From: JAWKTV01 sp041398905
GTDB taxonomy: Bacteria; Planctomycetota; Planctomycetia; Planctomycetales; Planctomycetaceae
Assembly (NCBI GenBank): GCA_041398905.1
Contig: JAWKTV010000002.1
Span: forward strand, 124,001 to 188,000
Length of the DNA: 64,000 nt
Direction of reading: 5' to 3'
Shown here in pieces: positions 29,688-37,781 of this stretch. Both the position numbers and the translations under genes were made by a program. The notes below the pieces were generated by a model, which worked only from the letters and a program-made list of their open reading frames with translations, was not told where the DNA came from and did no database searches. How positions within the stretch are numbered: position 1 is the first letter of the stretch; each line of letters opens with the position of its first letter.

Positions 29688-31877
29688 TCACGGACGGCGG
29701 AGCGGCCGCACGCGAATGTTGCGATAGAATGTCGTGCTCGCCGGGTCGTGCGCCTGCAGGGCGAAGGTGCCGTGGTCGATGTTTCGTCCGGTGTAGCGGG
29801 GGTGCTGATAACCTTCCGGTTCGGTGTAGTCGACGGTCACCGCGCCGTTCACCATCAGCGTCACCCGCTTCCCCGCGACGCGAATCGTCTGGGTGACGAA
29901 TTCGTTGTCGGACACGGGGGACTCCGCGAGGTCGACGAGCGAGAACAGGCTGCCGGTGCGGGTGGCGTTGCTGTGCGAGTTGTTGAGCTGCATCTCGTGG
30001 CCGTCGTTGGGGAAACCGGTCTCCTGCCACGAGGTATGAAAGTAGACGCCGCCGTTTGAGCCGGGCGCGGCAAGCGAGTCGATGGCGAACTCGAAGTCGG
30101 TGAAGTCGTCGTCCGCGGTGCCAGGCTCGCCATCCGGTCCCACGTAGTAGAGGTGGGCCATGCTGAGCGGGTTGTCGTGGGCGGCGTCGACTTGCTTGAG
30201 CGCCGGCACCTGAGCGCGGATCGCCCCGTTGACGACGCTGAACGACTCCGCCGGGCCGGCGACTTTCCAGCCATCGAGCGTCTCGCCGTCGAACAGCATC
30301 CGCCAGCCAAGGGCCTCCAGCGCCTCGCGCTCAACGCGGGCCCAGTCAGGTTCGGGGAACTGGCGGACGCCGCTGTAGCGGGGATAGGTCTCGAAGACAT
30401 CGCCGCCATCCGTGTGCGTCACCCGGGGATCGCCGGTCTCGCGAAGGTAGCTCTCCAGTTGCTGGCGGAGGGCGGCGGCGGTCTGGTGGAAGGTCGGTTC
30501 GGTCGCGAGGTTGTTGAGGCAGCCGGGATCGGCATTGACGTCGAACACTTCGAGTTCGGGGCGAAGGCCGACCGACCGGCGCAAGTGCTCGCCCCACTCG
30601 GGGTCGTCCGCGAGCCGGATCATCTCATCGAGCGTCGGGCAGGCGTCGATGTCGTGGTAACCGCCATGCTTCGGGCCGAGTTGACTTCCCTGCAGCTTGC
30701 GCGGCGCGCCGGCGGGCCAGCGTTCGGGACGAAAGTTGCGGACGACGAGATAGTCGTCGGTCCGCATCGTGCGAATCGGGTAAGCGAGGTTCTGGTACCG
30801 CGAGGAAGAGTGCCTTTCGCGCGCGGAATAGACGGCTGATCGTGACGGATCGAGGCGGCCCGACTCGTTGCGGGCGAGGATGTCCAGCAGGCTCCGCCCG
30901 GCGAGTTGACGCTCCGGCGACGCGAAGTCGGCAGCGTTGATGTCGACGCCGGCGGCGTCGAGGATGGTGGCCGTGAGGTCGACGAAGCCGATCAGGTCGT
31001 CGATCGTGCGTCCCCCCGGAATGCGGCTGGGCCACTGCACGGCGAGCGGCATATGCACGCCGTACTCGTACCCGTTGGCCTTGGCTCGCGGAAACGACAT
31101 GCCGTTGTCGCTGGTGACGATGACGAGCGTGTTGTCCAACTCGCCCGCCGCATCCAGCGTGGCGAGCATGTCCGCGAGATGCCGGTCGAACCACTCGATT
31201 TCCAGGTAGTAGTCGAGGATGTCGGAGCGGACCTCAGGTGTGTCGGGCAGGAAAGGGGGGACATCAACGTCCTCCAATCGTCGCCCCTGCTTGAGTCCAC
31301 TCCCTTTCTCGAACGCGCGGTGCGGCTCGTTGCCGCCATACCAGAAGCAGAACGGCTGCCCGGCGGGTTTCTCGGCCAGGAAGCGGCGGAAGTTCGCGGC
31401 GTAGTCGTGATTGGCGATGCCGCTGGCGACGGGGTCGGTTTTCGCCCCGGAGAATGCCGGGCCGGCGGGGTTGTGCTGCCGACCATCGATCCGGTGATTC
31501 CCCGGTCCCCAGCCTTTGCCGGTGTGGCCGACGAAGTAGCCCGCCTCGCCCAGCAGCTCGGGATAGGTGCGATACTTCAGCGGGAAGCTGCTGGCATGCG
31601 TGCCAGCCTGCTCGATCTGCCAACAGTGTCGGCCCGTCAACAAGGCCGCCCGACACGGGCTGCATCCGGGAGACGCGGCATAAGCGCGGGTGAAGAGGAC
31701 GCCCGACTGCGCGACCCGGTCGAACCCGGGTGTCGAAATCCCCTGGCAGCCATAGGCCGAACAGTGGGGGTACGACTGGTCATCGCTGATGGCGAGCAGA
31801 ATGTTGGGCGGATCGCTGGCGGAAGCGCGGCAAGAAAGGCTCGCAACCAGCAACAGCAGCAGTGAGCGGTATCGCAT
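29688..31877 (-). CDS. Sulfatase fused to a C-terminal DUF1080 domain
   Basis: About 729 residues. A signal peptide (MRYRSLLLLLVASLSC) is followed by a type-I sulfatase domain with DDQSYPHCSAYG metal ligands. The formylglycine site is CSPCRAALLTG at about residue 72. It fits CxPxR, but has Cys where Ser or Ala is usual. Further down, VIVTSDNGMSFPRAK is the second metal site. From about residue 515 a DUF1080 (laminin-G-like, glycan-associated) domain follows: WRMLFDGETLDGWKVAG and GSNGGVYFHTSW. The fusion suggests removal of sulfate from a polysaccharide that the second domain binds or cleaves. Longer in-frame starts run to 31979. Confidence 0.86.
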   Translation of the reverse strand: MRYRSLLLLLVASLSCRASASDPPNILLAISDDQSYPHCSAYGCQGISTPGFDRVAQSGVLFTRAYAASPGCSPCRAALLTGRHCWQIEQAGTHASSFPLKYRTYPELLGEAGYFVGHTGKGWGPGNHRIDGRQHNPAGPAFSGAKTDPVASGIANHDYAANFRRFLAEKPAGQPFCFWYGGNEPHRAFEKGSGLKQGRRLEDVDVPPFLPDTPEVRSDILDYYLEIEWFDRHLADMLATLDAAGELDNTLVIVTSDNGMSFPRAKANGYEYGVHMPLAVQWPSRIPGGRTIDDLIGFVDLTATILDAAGVDINAADFASPERQLAGRSLLDILARNESGRLDPSRSAVYSARERHSSSRYQNLAYPIRTMRTDDYLVVRNFRPERWPAGAPRKLQGSQLGPKHGGYHDIDACPTLDEMIRLADDPEWGEHLRRSVGLRPELEVFDVNADPGCLNNLATEPTFHQTAAALRQQLESYLRETGDPRVTHTDGGDVFETYPRYSGVRQFPEPDWARVEREALEALGWRMLFDGETLDGWKVAGPAESFSVVNGAIRAQVPALKQVDAAHDNPLSMAHLYYVGPDGEPGTADDDFTDFEFAIDSLAAPGSNGGVYFHTSWQETGFPNDGHEMQLNNSHSNATRTGSLFSLVDLAESPVSDNEFVTQTIRVAGKRVTLMVNGAVTVDYTEPEGYQHPRYTGRNIDHGTFALQAHDPASTTFYRNIRVRPLRRP

Positions 31878-32087
31878 GGCAAACCGTCGACCGGAGTAAG
31901 GAACGGAGGGCCGAGTGCGATGACTCGGAAGACTGGTCCGCGCAGGGTGGAGAGCGAAGTGTTCACGGTTGCTGGACAACCTCGCGAGGGTGGCCGGGGA
32001 CCGCAGACCAGCGAGCCATGATGTGCTTCAAGGCCGCTCCGCGCCACGTTCCGCGAACAGCGAACAGCGACGATGGGGGGACGCCGC

Positions 32088-32585
32088 CTATCCAGCAGCC
32101 CCCTGGCGTCGCGGCGGGGCGAACTTGATCTTCTCAAGGAACTTCGTCTTCTTTTCGCCATCCATCCGGCCGGTGCAGGCGGCGATCGCCTTGATGACGT
32201 AGCGGTAATGCAGGTTGTAGTCAGCGTCGATTTCGACTTCGAGGTCGTCGCTGAAGCCGCCGCCGGAACGGACCCACTGGAAGACGTTCTGGTTGAGTCG
32301 ATCGAAACTCGACGGAACCTGATTGCCCATTGAGACTTCTCCAACGCGGATGTCGCGGAGGTTGCCGTCGGCATCCGCGAGCAGCCGGACCTTGTATTCG
32401 ACCTTCGGTTCGGGATCGGCCTGCTGGGAGGATTGGCTGACCGGCATGTTGATGTCGAAGTCGCCCTCTTCCGCGACGATCTTGAGCGTCAGCATGAAGA
32501 AGATCAGGAGCTGAAACACAATGTCGATCATGGCCGACATCTGGGTTTCGATCTTCTCGTCGGCGTGGCGTCCGCGGATTTTCAT
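32088..32585 (-). CDS. exbD: ExbD/TolR-type biopolymer transport protein
   Basis: A 165-residue ExbD. A short cytoplasmic start leads to one membrane helix with the proton-pathway Asp in MSAMIDIVFQLLIFFMLTLK, then a periplasmic domain. It is the third gene of a minus-strand exbB-exbD-exbD set (177 bases after the second). ExbB/ExbD complexes use proton flow to energise outer-membrane processes. Having two different ExbD proteins with one ExbB is common in this phylum and may allow a heteromeric complex. Confidence 0.88.
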   Translation of the reverse strand: MKIRGRHADEKIETQMSAMIDIVFQLLIFFMLTLKIVAEEGDFDINMPVSQSSQQADPEPKVEYKVRLLADADGNLRDIRVGEVSMGNQVPSSFDRLNQNVFQWVRSGGGFSDDLEVEIDADYNLHYRYVIKAIAACTGRMDGEKKTKFLEKIKFAPPRRQGAAG

Positions 32586-32762
32586 GGCAACAGATCCTTC
32601 GACCGGGAGGCCCGGTACGAGTGGGTGAACGTGTCAGATCACCGAAGTTCTTCAAATGCCGGATCTCGATGAGACCGGCTCATCGCGCCGAAGTGCTGAG
32701 AATTCTGGAGACCGGCTCGTGACCGGTCACATTGATACGACCGCCCTTGATTGACGATGCCC

Positions 32763-33242
32763 TCACTCGCCGTCGCCAGCCATGGCCTTGAGCGAGAACT
32801 TCGAGAAACCATGCTCTTGTGACAGCTTGATGACTTCCTGAACGAGGCCGGTCGGGACTTCGGAGTCCGCCCGGATGGCGATGCTGGTGTTCTCGATCTC
32901 TTCCTTCCCGCCGCGGGCCCGGGCCACCGCCGCTTCGCGGCCCAGGTTGACCTTGCCGTAGGTCAATACATCAACGTCGCCGCCCGGCAGCAGCACGAGC
33001 GGATCACTCAGAATCTTGCCCGTCGCGTCGCGGTTGAAGCCGATGTTGACGGTGATCTCCAGCTTGCGGGCCTCCTGGCGGGGGGTCGCGAGCTGGTCCA
33101 TCGGCAGCTTGACCCGCTCATCGGCCTGCTGCTGGTCGAAGTTCGTCACAATCATGAAGAACGCGACGAGCTGAAACACCATGTCGATCATGGGTGTCAT
33201 GTCGGCTTCGAAGACGTTCGATGATCCGCGTTTGATCCGCAT
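32763..33242 (-). CDS. exbD: ExbD/TolR-type biopolymer transport protein
   Basis: A 159-residue ExbD, with membrane helix and proton-path Asp in MTPMIDMVFQLVAFFMIVTN. The periplasmic tail includes SIAIRADSEVPTGLVQEVIK, the usual family ending. It follows the ExbB gene by 165 bases on the minus strand and precedes the second ExbD. Its sequence differs enough from that copy that recent duplication is unlikely. Confidence 0.9.
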   Translation of the reverse strand: MRIKRGSSNVFEADMTPMIDMVFQLVAFFMIVTNFDQQQADERVKLPMDQLATPRQEARKLEITVNIGFNRDATGKILSDPLVLLPGGDVDVLTYGKVNLGREAAVARARGGKEEIENTSIAIRADSEVPTGLVQEVIKLSQEHGFSKFSLKAMAGDGE

Positions 33243-33407
33243 CGGAGCCCCTTCGGGGAACTGGCCAATCTCAAGAATCAGAGGATACAGAAGTGCAAGC
33301 CGACATTTCCCAGGCGACGCTGCCCGGACGTTTCGGTGATCTCACGCCCACCGAGACTTCGCGGGATCTGTCACCCGAATGACGGCGCTTCCAGTCGCTT
33401 CTGACTG

Positions 33408-34292
33408 CTATTCGGCCTTCTGGGCCGGAGCCGCCGCACCGCCAGCACCGGGCTTGCGATTGAAGCGGGACATCAGACCTTCGCTGACCACACCGGTCTC
33501 CAGCACGAGGCGGTTCATCCGGTTCTTCAACAGGCTGTAGGCGATCATGGCGGGGATCGCGACGATCAGTCCCGCGAGGGTCGTGACGAGCGCGGTCGAG
33601 ATACCTTCGGCGAGTTCCTTCGGCTTCGGTGCGGTTTCGGCACCGGCGATCTTCGAAAACGACGCGATCATACCCTGAACGGTTCCGGTCAGTCCGAGCA
33701 TCGGAGCGACCGAGCCGATGAGGGCGAGGTAGCTGATCTTGTGCTCCATCGCCATCGTCTCTTCTTCCCCGACTTCCTGCATGCCTTCAATGGCTTCCTC
33801 GTAGCCGCGGTTCAGTCGACCAAGACCGGCCGCGAGCACGCGGGAGACGAACGAATCGTCGGCCCGGGCGGTGTCGTAGGCACCCTGGTAGTCCTTGGTT
33901 TGCAGCTTCTGCTCGAAGAGTTCGATGAACGAGGCGGGGAGCAGATTGTCGCGACGGAGCTGCAAGACGTTCATCATGATGACCGCGACCATGATGAAGG
34001 AGAGGAGGAGGAAGATGGTTCCCCACACCCAGCCCAGACCGCCCGCGATCATTTCGAGCATGGTTGTCTGCTTCGCTCCGCCGCCCGAATCTCCACCACC
34101 TGCAGCAGGTTCAGCGGCCGGCGCCGCGGCGGGTGCCGCAGCTGCCGCGTCGGCAGGCGCTGCGCCTTCGCCGGCAGCCTGATAAGCGAACACCGCCCCG
34201 GAGGGGGTGAAGAGCAGGCCAGCCATGACGGCCAGCAGCGACACGGCTGCCAGTCGAAGCGTCGAATTGCGTGAGGTCAATCGTGAGGACAT
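33408..34292 (-). CDS. exbB: MotA/TolQ/ExbB proton channel protein with leader and Ala/Pro linker
   Basis: A 294-residue ExbB. It has a cleavable-looking leader (LAAVSLLAVMAGLLFTPSGA), an Ala/Pro/Gly linker, then three membrane helices. Family segments are MEHKISYLALIGSVAPMLGL, TGTVQGMIASFSKIAG and GISTALVTTLAGLIVAIPAM. It is the first gene of the exbB-exbD-exbD set and probably powers TonB-like outer-membrane transport. No TonB is visible here. Confidence 0.9.
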   Translation of the reverse strand: MSSRLTSRNSTLRLAAVSLLAVMAGLLFTPSGAVFAYQAAGEGAAPADAAAAAPAAAPAAEPAAGGGDSGGGAKQTTMLEMIAGGLGWVWGTIFLLLSFIMVAVIMMNVLQLRRDNLLPASFIELFEQKLQTKDYQGAYDTARADDSFVSRVLAAGLGRLNRGYEEAIEGMQEVGEEETMAMEHKISYLALIGSVAPMLGLTGTVQGMIASFSKIAGAETAPKPKELAEGISTALVTTLAGLIVAIPAMIAYSLLKNRMNRLVLETGVVSEGLMSRFNRKPGAGGAAAPAQKAE

Positions 34293-34657
34293 CGGCAGAA
34301 GTCTCCGGAGAACACCCGTCGGGATTTCGTCACCAACAGGCGAAACGGGTCAACAGGCATAGTGCCGTCCCGAGGAGAGCGCCGACGATCCACTTCGACC
34401 GATCGGTCGACCGCGAACCGTCCCCCGCAGAACGAGCAGCATGGCAACTGGAAACAGAATCGTGACAGGAAGAGGATTCTAAAGGGGCGCGATGCGGATT
34501 GCCAAGCGACCACCGATGCGTTGGCTTCCCGGCGTCGGAATCGTCTATCGTCGCTGGTCGTGATTGTTACAATCCGGCCCGCCTTCTGACGCCCAGCATG
34601 AACTGGCCCGCGCACAGGCCGCAGCCGCTTGATGATTGAACTCCCCAGGGAAACCCG
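34293..34657. other. Divergent region between exbB and glnS
   Basis: 365 bases hold no supported gene. A TACAAT at about 34569 is a fair -10 for glnS, but the matching -35 is poor. Nothing else stands out. Confidence 0.3.
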
Positions 34658-36352
34658 ATGGCCACGGACGACACCACACCCACCTCCGCGAAGCTCGACT
34701 TTCTGCGTCAGATCGTCGCCGACGATGTCGCCGCCGGCAAGCACGGCGGACGCGTACAGACCCGCTTTCCACCTGAGCCGAACGGCTACCTCCACATCGG
34801 CCATGCGAAGTCGATCTGCATCAACTTTGGCATCGCCCGGGAGTTCGGCGGCAAGTGCAACCTCCGCTTCGACGATACCAATCCCACCAAGGAAGAGGTC
34901 GAGTACGTCGAGGCGATTCAGGATGACATTCGTTGGCTCGGCTTCGAGTGGGACGGGCTGCACTTCTGCAGCGACTACTTCGAGCAGTTGTACCAGTGGG
35001 CCGAACAGCTCATTCAGGCTGGCCTCGCCTACGTCGACAGCCAGGATGTCGACGAAATTCGTCAGCAGCGAGGCACCGCCACGCAGCCGGGTGTGGAAAG
35101 CCCCGACCGCGACCGGCCCATTGCCGAGAACCTCGACCTCTTCCGCCGCATGCGGGCCGGGGAGTTCGAGGACGGCGCGTATGTACTGCGAGCGAAGATC
35201 GACATGGCCCACCCGCACCTCATCATGCGGGATCCACTCCTGTACCGCATCCGGCACGCCCATCATCACCGCACCGGGGACGCCTGGTGCATCTACCCGA
35301 TGTACGACTACGCACACGGGCAAAGTGACGCGATCGAACAGATCACCCACTCCATCTGCACGCTGGAGTTCGAGACGCACCGGGTGCTCTACGACTGGTG
35401 CATCGAGAAACTGGGCATCTTCCCGTCGCACCAGTACGAGTTTGCGAAGCTCGGCCTGACCTACACCATTATCGGCAAGCGCAAGTTGCTGGAACTGGTG
35501 AAGGAAGGCCGCGTCGATGGCTGGGATGATCCGCGGATGCCGACGCTCCGCGGGCTGCGTCGCCGAGGCTACACGCCGGAGGCGATCCGGAACTTCTGTG
35601 CCGAGATCGGTGTCACACGCTATCCCGGCACGACGGAAATGGTCGTCCTCGAAAACGCCCTGCGAGCGGACCTCAACCAGCGGGCCGAACGCCGCATGGC
35701 GGTGCTCAAGCCCCTCAAGGTGGTCATCACCAACTACCCCGAGGGGCAGGTCGAGTGGCTCGATGCGGTGAACAACCCGGAGGACGAAGCGGCCGGCACG
35801 CGGCAGGTTCCGTTCAGCCGCGAACTGTATATCGAGCAGGACGACTTCATGGAGGATGCCCCCAGGAAGTTCTTCCGCCTGACTGTCGGCGGTGAAGTCC
35901 GGCTTCGCTGGGCCTACTTCCTCAAGTGCGAGGAAGTCGTCAAAGACGCCGCGGGCAACATCGTCGAACTCCGCTGCACCTACGACGCGACCACCAAGGG
36001 CGGGAACGCGCCTGACGGACGCAAGGTGAAAGGGACCATCCACTGGGTCAGCGCCGGGCACGCCGTCGACGCCGAGGTCCGCCAGTACGACCACCTCATC
36101 AAGATCGAAGACATCGGCGACCTGCCGGAAGAATCCGACTGGAAAGAGGCTCTCAACGAGAACTCACTGGAGACCCTCACCGGCTGCAAGCTGGAGCCGA
36201 GCCTGAAAAACGCGACGACCGAGCTGCCCGTGCAGTTTGAACGCCTGGGCTACTTCGTGGTCGATTCGAAGAATTCCACCGCGGACAAGCTCGTCTTCAA
36301 CCGCACGGTGACGCTGAAGGACACCTGGGCGAAAGTGCAGGGAAAAGGATAG
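34658..36352 (+). CDS. glnS: Glutaminyl-tRNA synthetase
   Basis: A class I synthetase of 564 residues that charges tRNA-Gln. The HIGH signature is in PPEPNGYLHIGHAKSICINF, and MVVLENALRADLNQRAERRM belongs to the domain before the KMS-type loop. Anticodon-binding beta barrels follow (RKFFRLTVGGEVRLRWAYFL). Length is normal. Presence of GlnS means Gln-tRNA can be made directly. A tRNA-Gln(UUG) gene is 18 kb away in this window. Confidence 0.95.
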   Translation: MATDDTTPTSAKLDFLRQIVADDVAAGKHGGRVQTRFPPEPNGYLHIGHAKSICINFGIAREFGGKCNLRFDDTNPTKEEVEYVEAIQDDIRWLGFEWDGLHFCSDYFEQLYQWAEQLIQAGLAYVDSQDVDEIRQQRGTATQPGVESPDRDRPIAENLDLFRRMRAGEFEDGAYVLRAKIDMAHPHLIMRDPLLYRIRHAHHHRTGDAWCIYPMYDYAHGQSDAIEQITHSICTLEFETHRVLYDWCIEKLGIFPSHQYEFAKLGLTYTIIGKRKLLELVKEGRVDGWDDPRMPTLRGLRRRGYTPEAIRNFCAEIGVTRYPGTTEMVVLENALRADLNQRAERRMAVLKPLKVVITNYPEGQVEWLDAVNNPEDEAAGTRQVPFSRELYIEQDDFMEDAPRKFFRLTVGGEVRLRWAYFLKCEEVVKDAAGNIVELRCTYDATTKGGNAPDGRKVKGTIHWVSAGHAVDAEVRQYDHLIKIEDIGDLPEESDWKEALNENSLETLTGCKLEPSLKNATTELPVQFERLGYFVVDSKNSTADKLVFNRTVTLKDTWAKVQGKG

Positions 36353-36622
36353 CCGCCTGTTCGCGCCGGAAAGTCGACGCGCACTGCCGCCGATCGCTGC
36401 CCTGCGGCATCGACGCGGGCGGTGGGTACACATGTACTGCGCGTGAAGTAGGGATTGGTCGGGTCAGGCGAACGCTGCGGGCTGCGCAACCCGAATCGAA
36501 GCCGACCGGCGATTTTGGCCGATCTGTGAGACAGGGTTTGGCTGCGCCGTCGTGACGCCCGCGGGTCAATCCCTCCACTGTGCCGCCAATCTCGCGGCAC
36601 CCGACTTCAATGACCCAGCCAC

Positions 36623-37594
36623 ATGCCTCCGGCGGCCAGCACATCCCGATCACGCAGCAAGGCTCTGCCTCCCAAGGCACCGTCACTGCTGGTTCGCACA
36701 CTGCGCACGCTGTACCAGCCGGCCTACCTGCTCCCGCTGTCGGTGGCGCTGGGGAGTGTCCTGTTGTGGCCCTATCTTGCCGCGTGGGCTCCGAAGATTG
36801 AAGGTCAGGCCGAGTACCGGCTGTCGATCGAGCAGGTGCATTTGCCCGAAGGTCACGCCTGGCTGCCAGCGGACATCGCCCAGCGAGTGGTGGCGCGCGT
36901 CGTCACGGCGGTTGATCACGAGCCGTCATTGCTGGACCGCAACCTGGCGCGCGAAGTCGCCGCGGCGATCGAAGCCGAGCCGTGGGTCGCCGAAGTCCGG
37001 CGGGTGAGCATCAATCGAGACCGCACCATTACGATCGATGTCGACTATCGTCGCCCGGTGGCGCTCGTGGAATGCCCGCATGGCGTGGTACCGGTGGACG
37101 CGACTGGCTGCGTGCTGCCGCTCAATGACATTCCGTTGTCGTCGGTGGTCGAGTTGCCGGTCGTGCGGACCGCCGAGCACGGACCGCGAGGACTGCCGGG
37201 CGAGACCTGGGGCGACGACCGTGTTGTCAGCGCCGCGCGTCTTGCGGAGGTGATGTTGCAGGTCGACTCGACACACTCCAATCAGACCCGCTGGCAATGG
37301 CTGGGCTTGCGCGAGATTCGCCTGCCGTTCGCGTCGCGCGAACAGGCGACTGCCCCATTTGAACTCGTGACGACCGGCGGCTCGCGGTTGCTGTGGGGCA
37401 CTCCCCCCGGCACCGACAGTCTGGAACCGTCGACGGACATCAAGCTCGCCCGCCTCGAGTTTTACCTGCAGCAGTGCGGTGGGTTCGAGAAGGAGGGGCG
37501 TCCCTGTCGCGTGGACATCCGCGATATCGACGCGATCTACGCGACAGCCCTGGAAACGGAAGCGGCCGCCGCGCCCTCGCCGGCCCGCCAATAA
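36623..37594 (+). CDS. FtsQ/DivIB-like single-pass membrane protein
   Basis: A 323-residue protein with a basic N terminus, one membrane helix (YLLPLSVALGSVLLWPYLAA) at about residues 34-53, and an extracytoplasmic region. The segment with EAEPWVAEVRRVSINRDRTI, RRPVALVE and VDATGCVLPLN follows the FtsQ/DivIB beta-domain pattern after a POTRA-like part. FtsQ scaffolds the divisome in most bacteria. Planctomycetes lack FtsZ, so a retained FtsQ-like protein is notable. No dcw genes flank it. The assignment is probable, not certain. Confidence 0.6.
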   Translation: MPPAASTSRSRSKALPPKAPSLLVRTLRTLYQPAYLLPLSVALGSVLLWPYLAAWAPKIEGQAEYRLSIEQVHLPEGHAWLPADIAQRVVARVVTAVDHEPSLLDRNLAREVAAAIEAEPWVAEVRRVSINRDRTITIDVDYRRPVALVECPHGVVPVDATGCVLPLNDIPLSSVVELPVVRTAEHGPRGLPGETWGDDRVVSAARLAEVMLQVDSTHSNQTRWQWLGLREIRLPFASREQATAPFELVTTGGSRLLWGTPPGTDSLEPSTDIKLARLEFYLQQCGGFEKEGRPCRVDIRDIDAIYATALETEAAAAPSPARQ

Positions 37595-37631
37595 CCAGCG
37601 ATGCGCGAATTGCCAGCACCGCGCCCAATGC

Positions 37632-37660
37632 AGCCGGGCGACGCGACGCGTCACCCGGCT
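37632..37660 (-). terminator. Hairpin between convergent FtsQ-like and peroxidase genes
   Basis: AGCCGGGCGACGCG and CGCGTCACCCGGCT pair over 14 positions around one base. The single mismatch is a G-U wobble only on the minus strand, so the peroxidase transcript forms the better hairpin. No T run follows. Confidence 0.45.
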
Positions 37661-37781
37661 GGCGTTGTCTGAACAAACTCGCTTGATCGCGGCCGGGGTA
37701 CCCGATCGATCTTGAATGACCGGGTATTCCGGCACTGACTCGCTGGCACTGGCGTGCTGGTATCAACTGACCAGACTCGAT

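Noticed and set aside
34277..36094. Open frame of 605 codons on the minus strand
   Set aside because: Antisense to glnS, with no recognisable domain.
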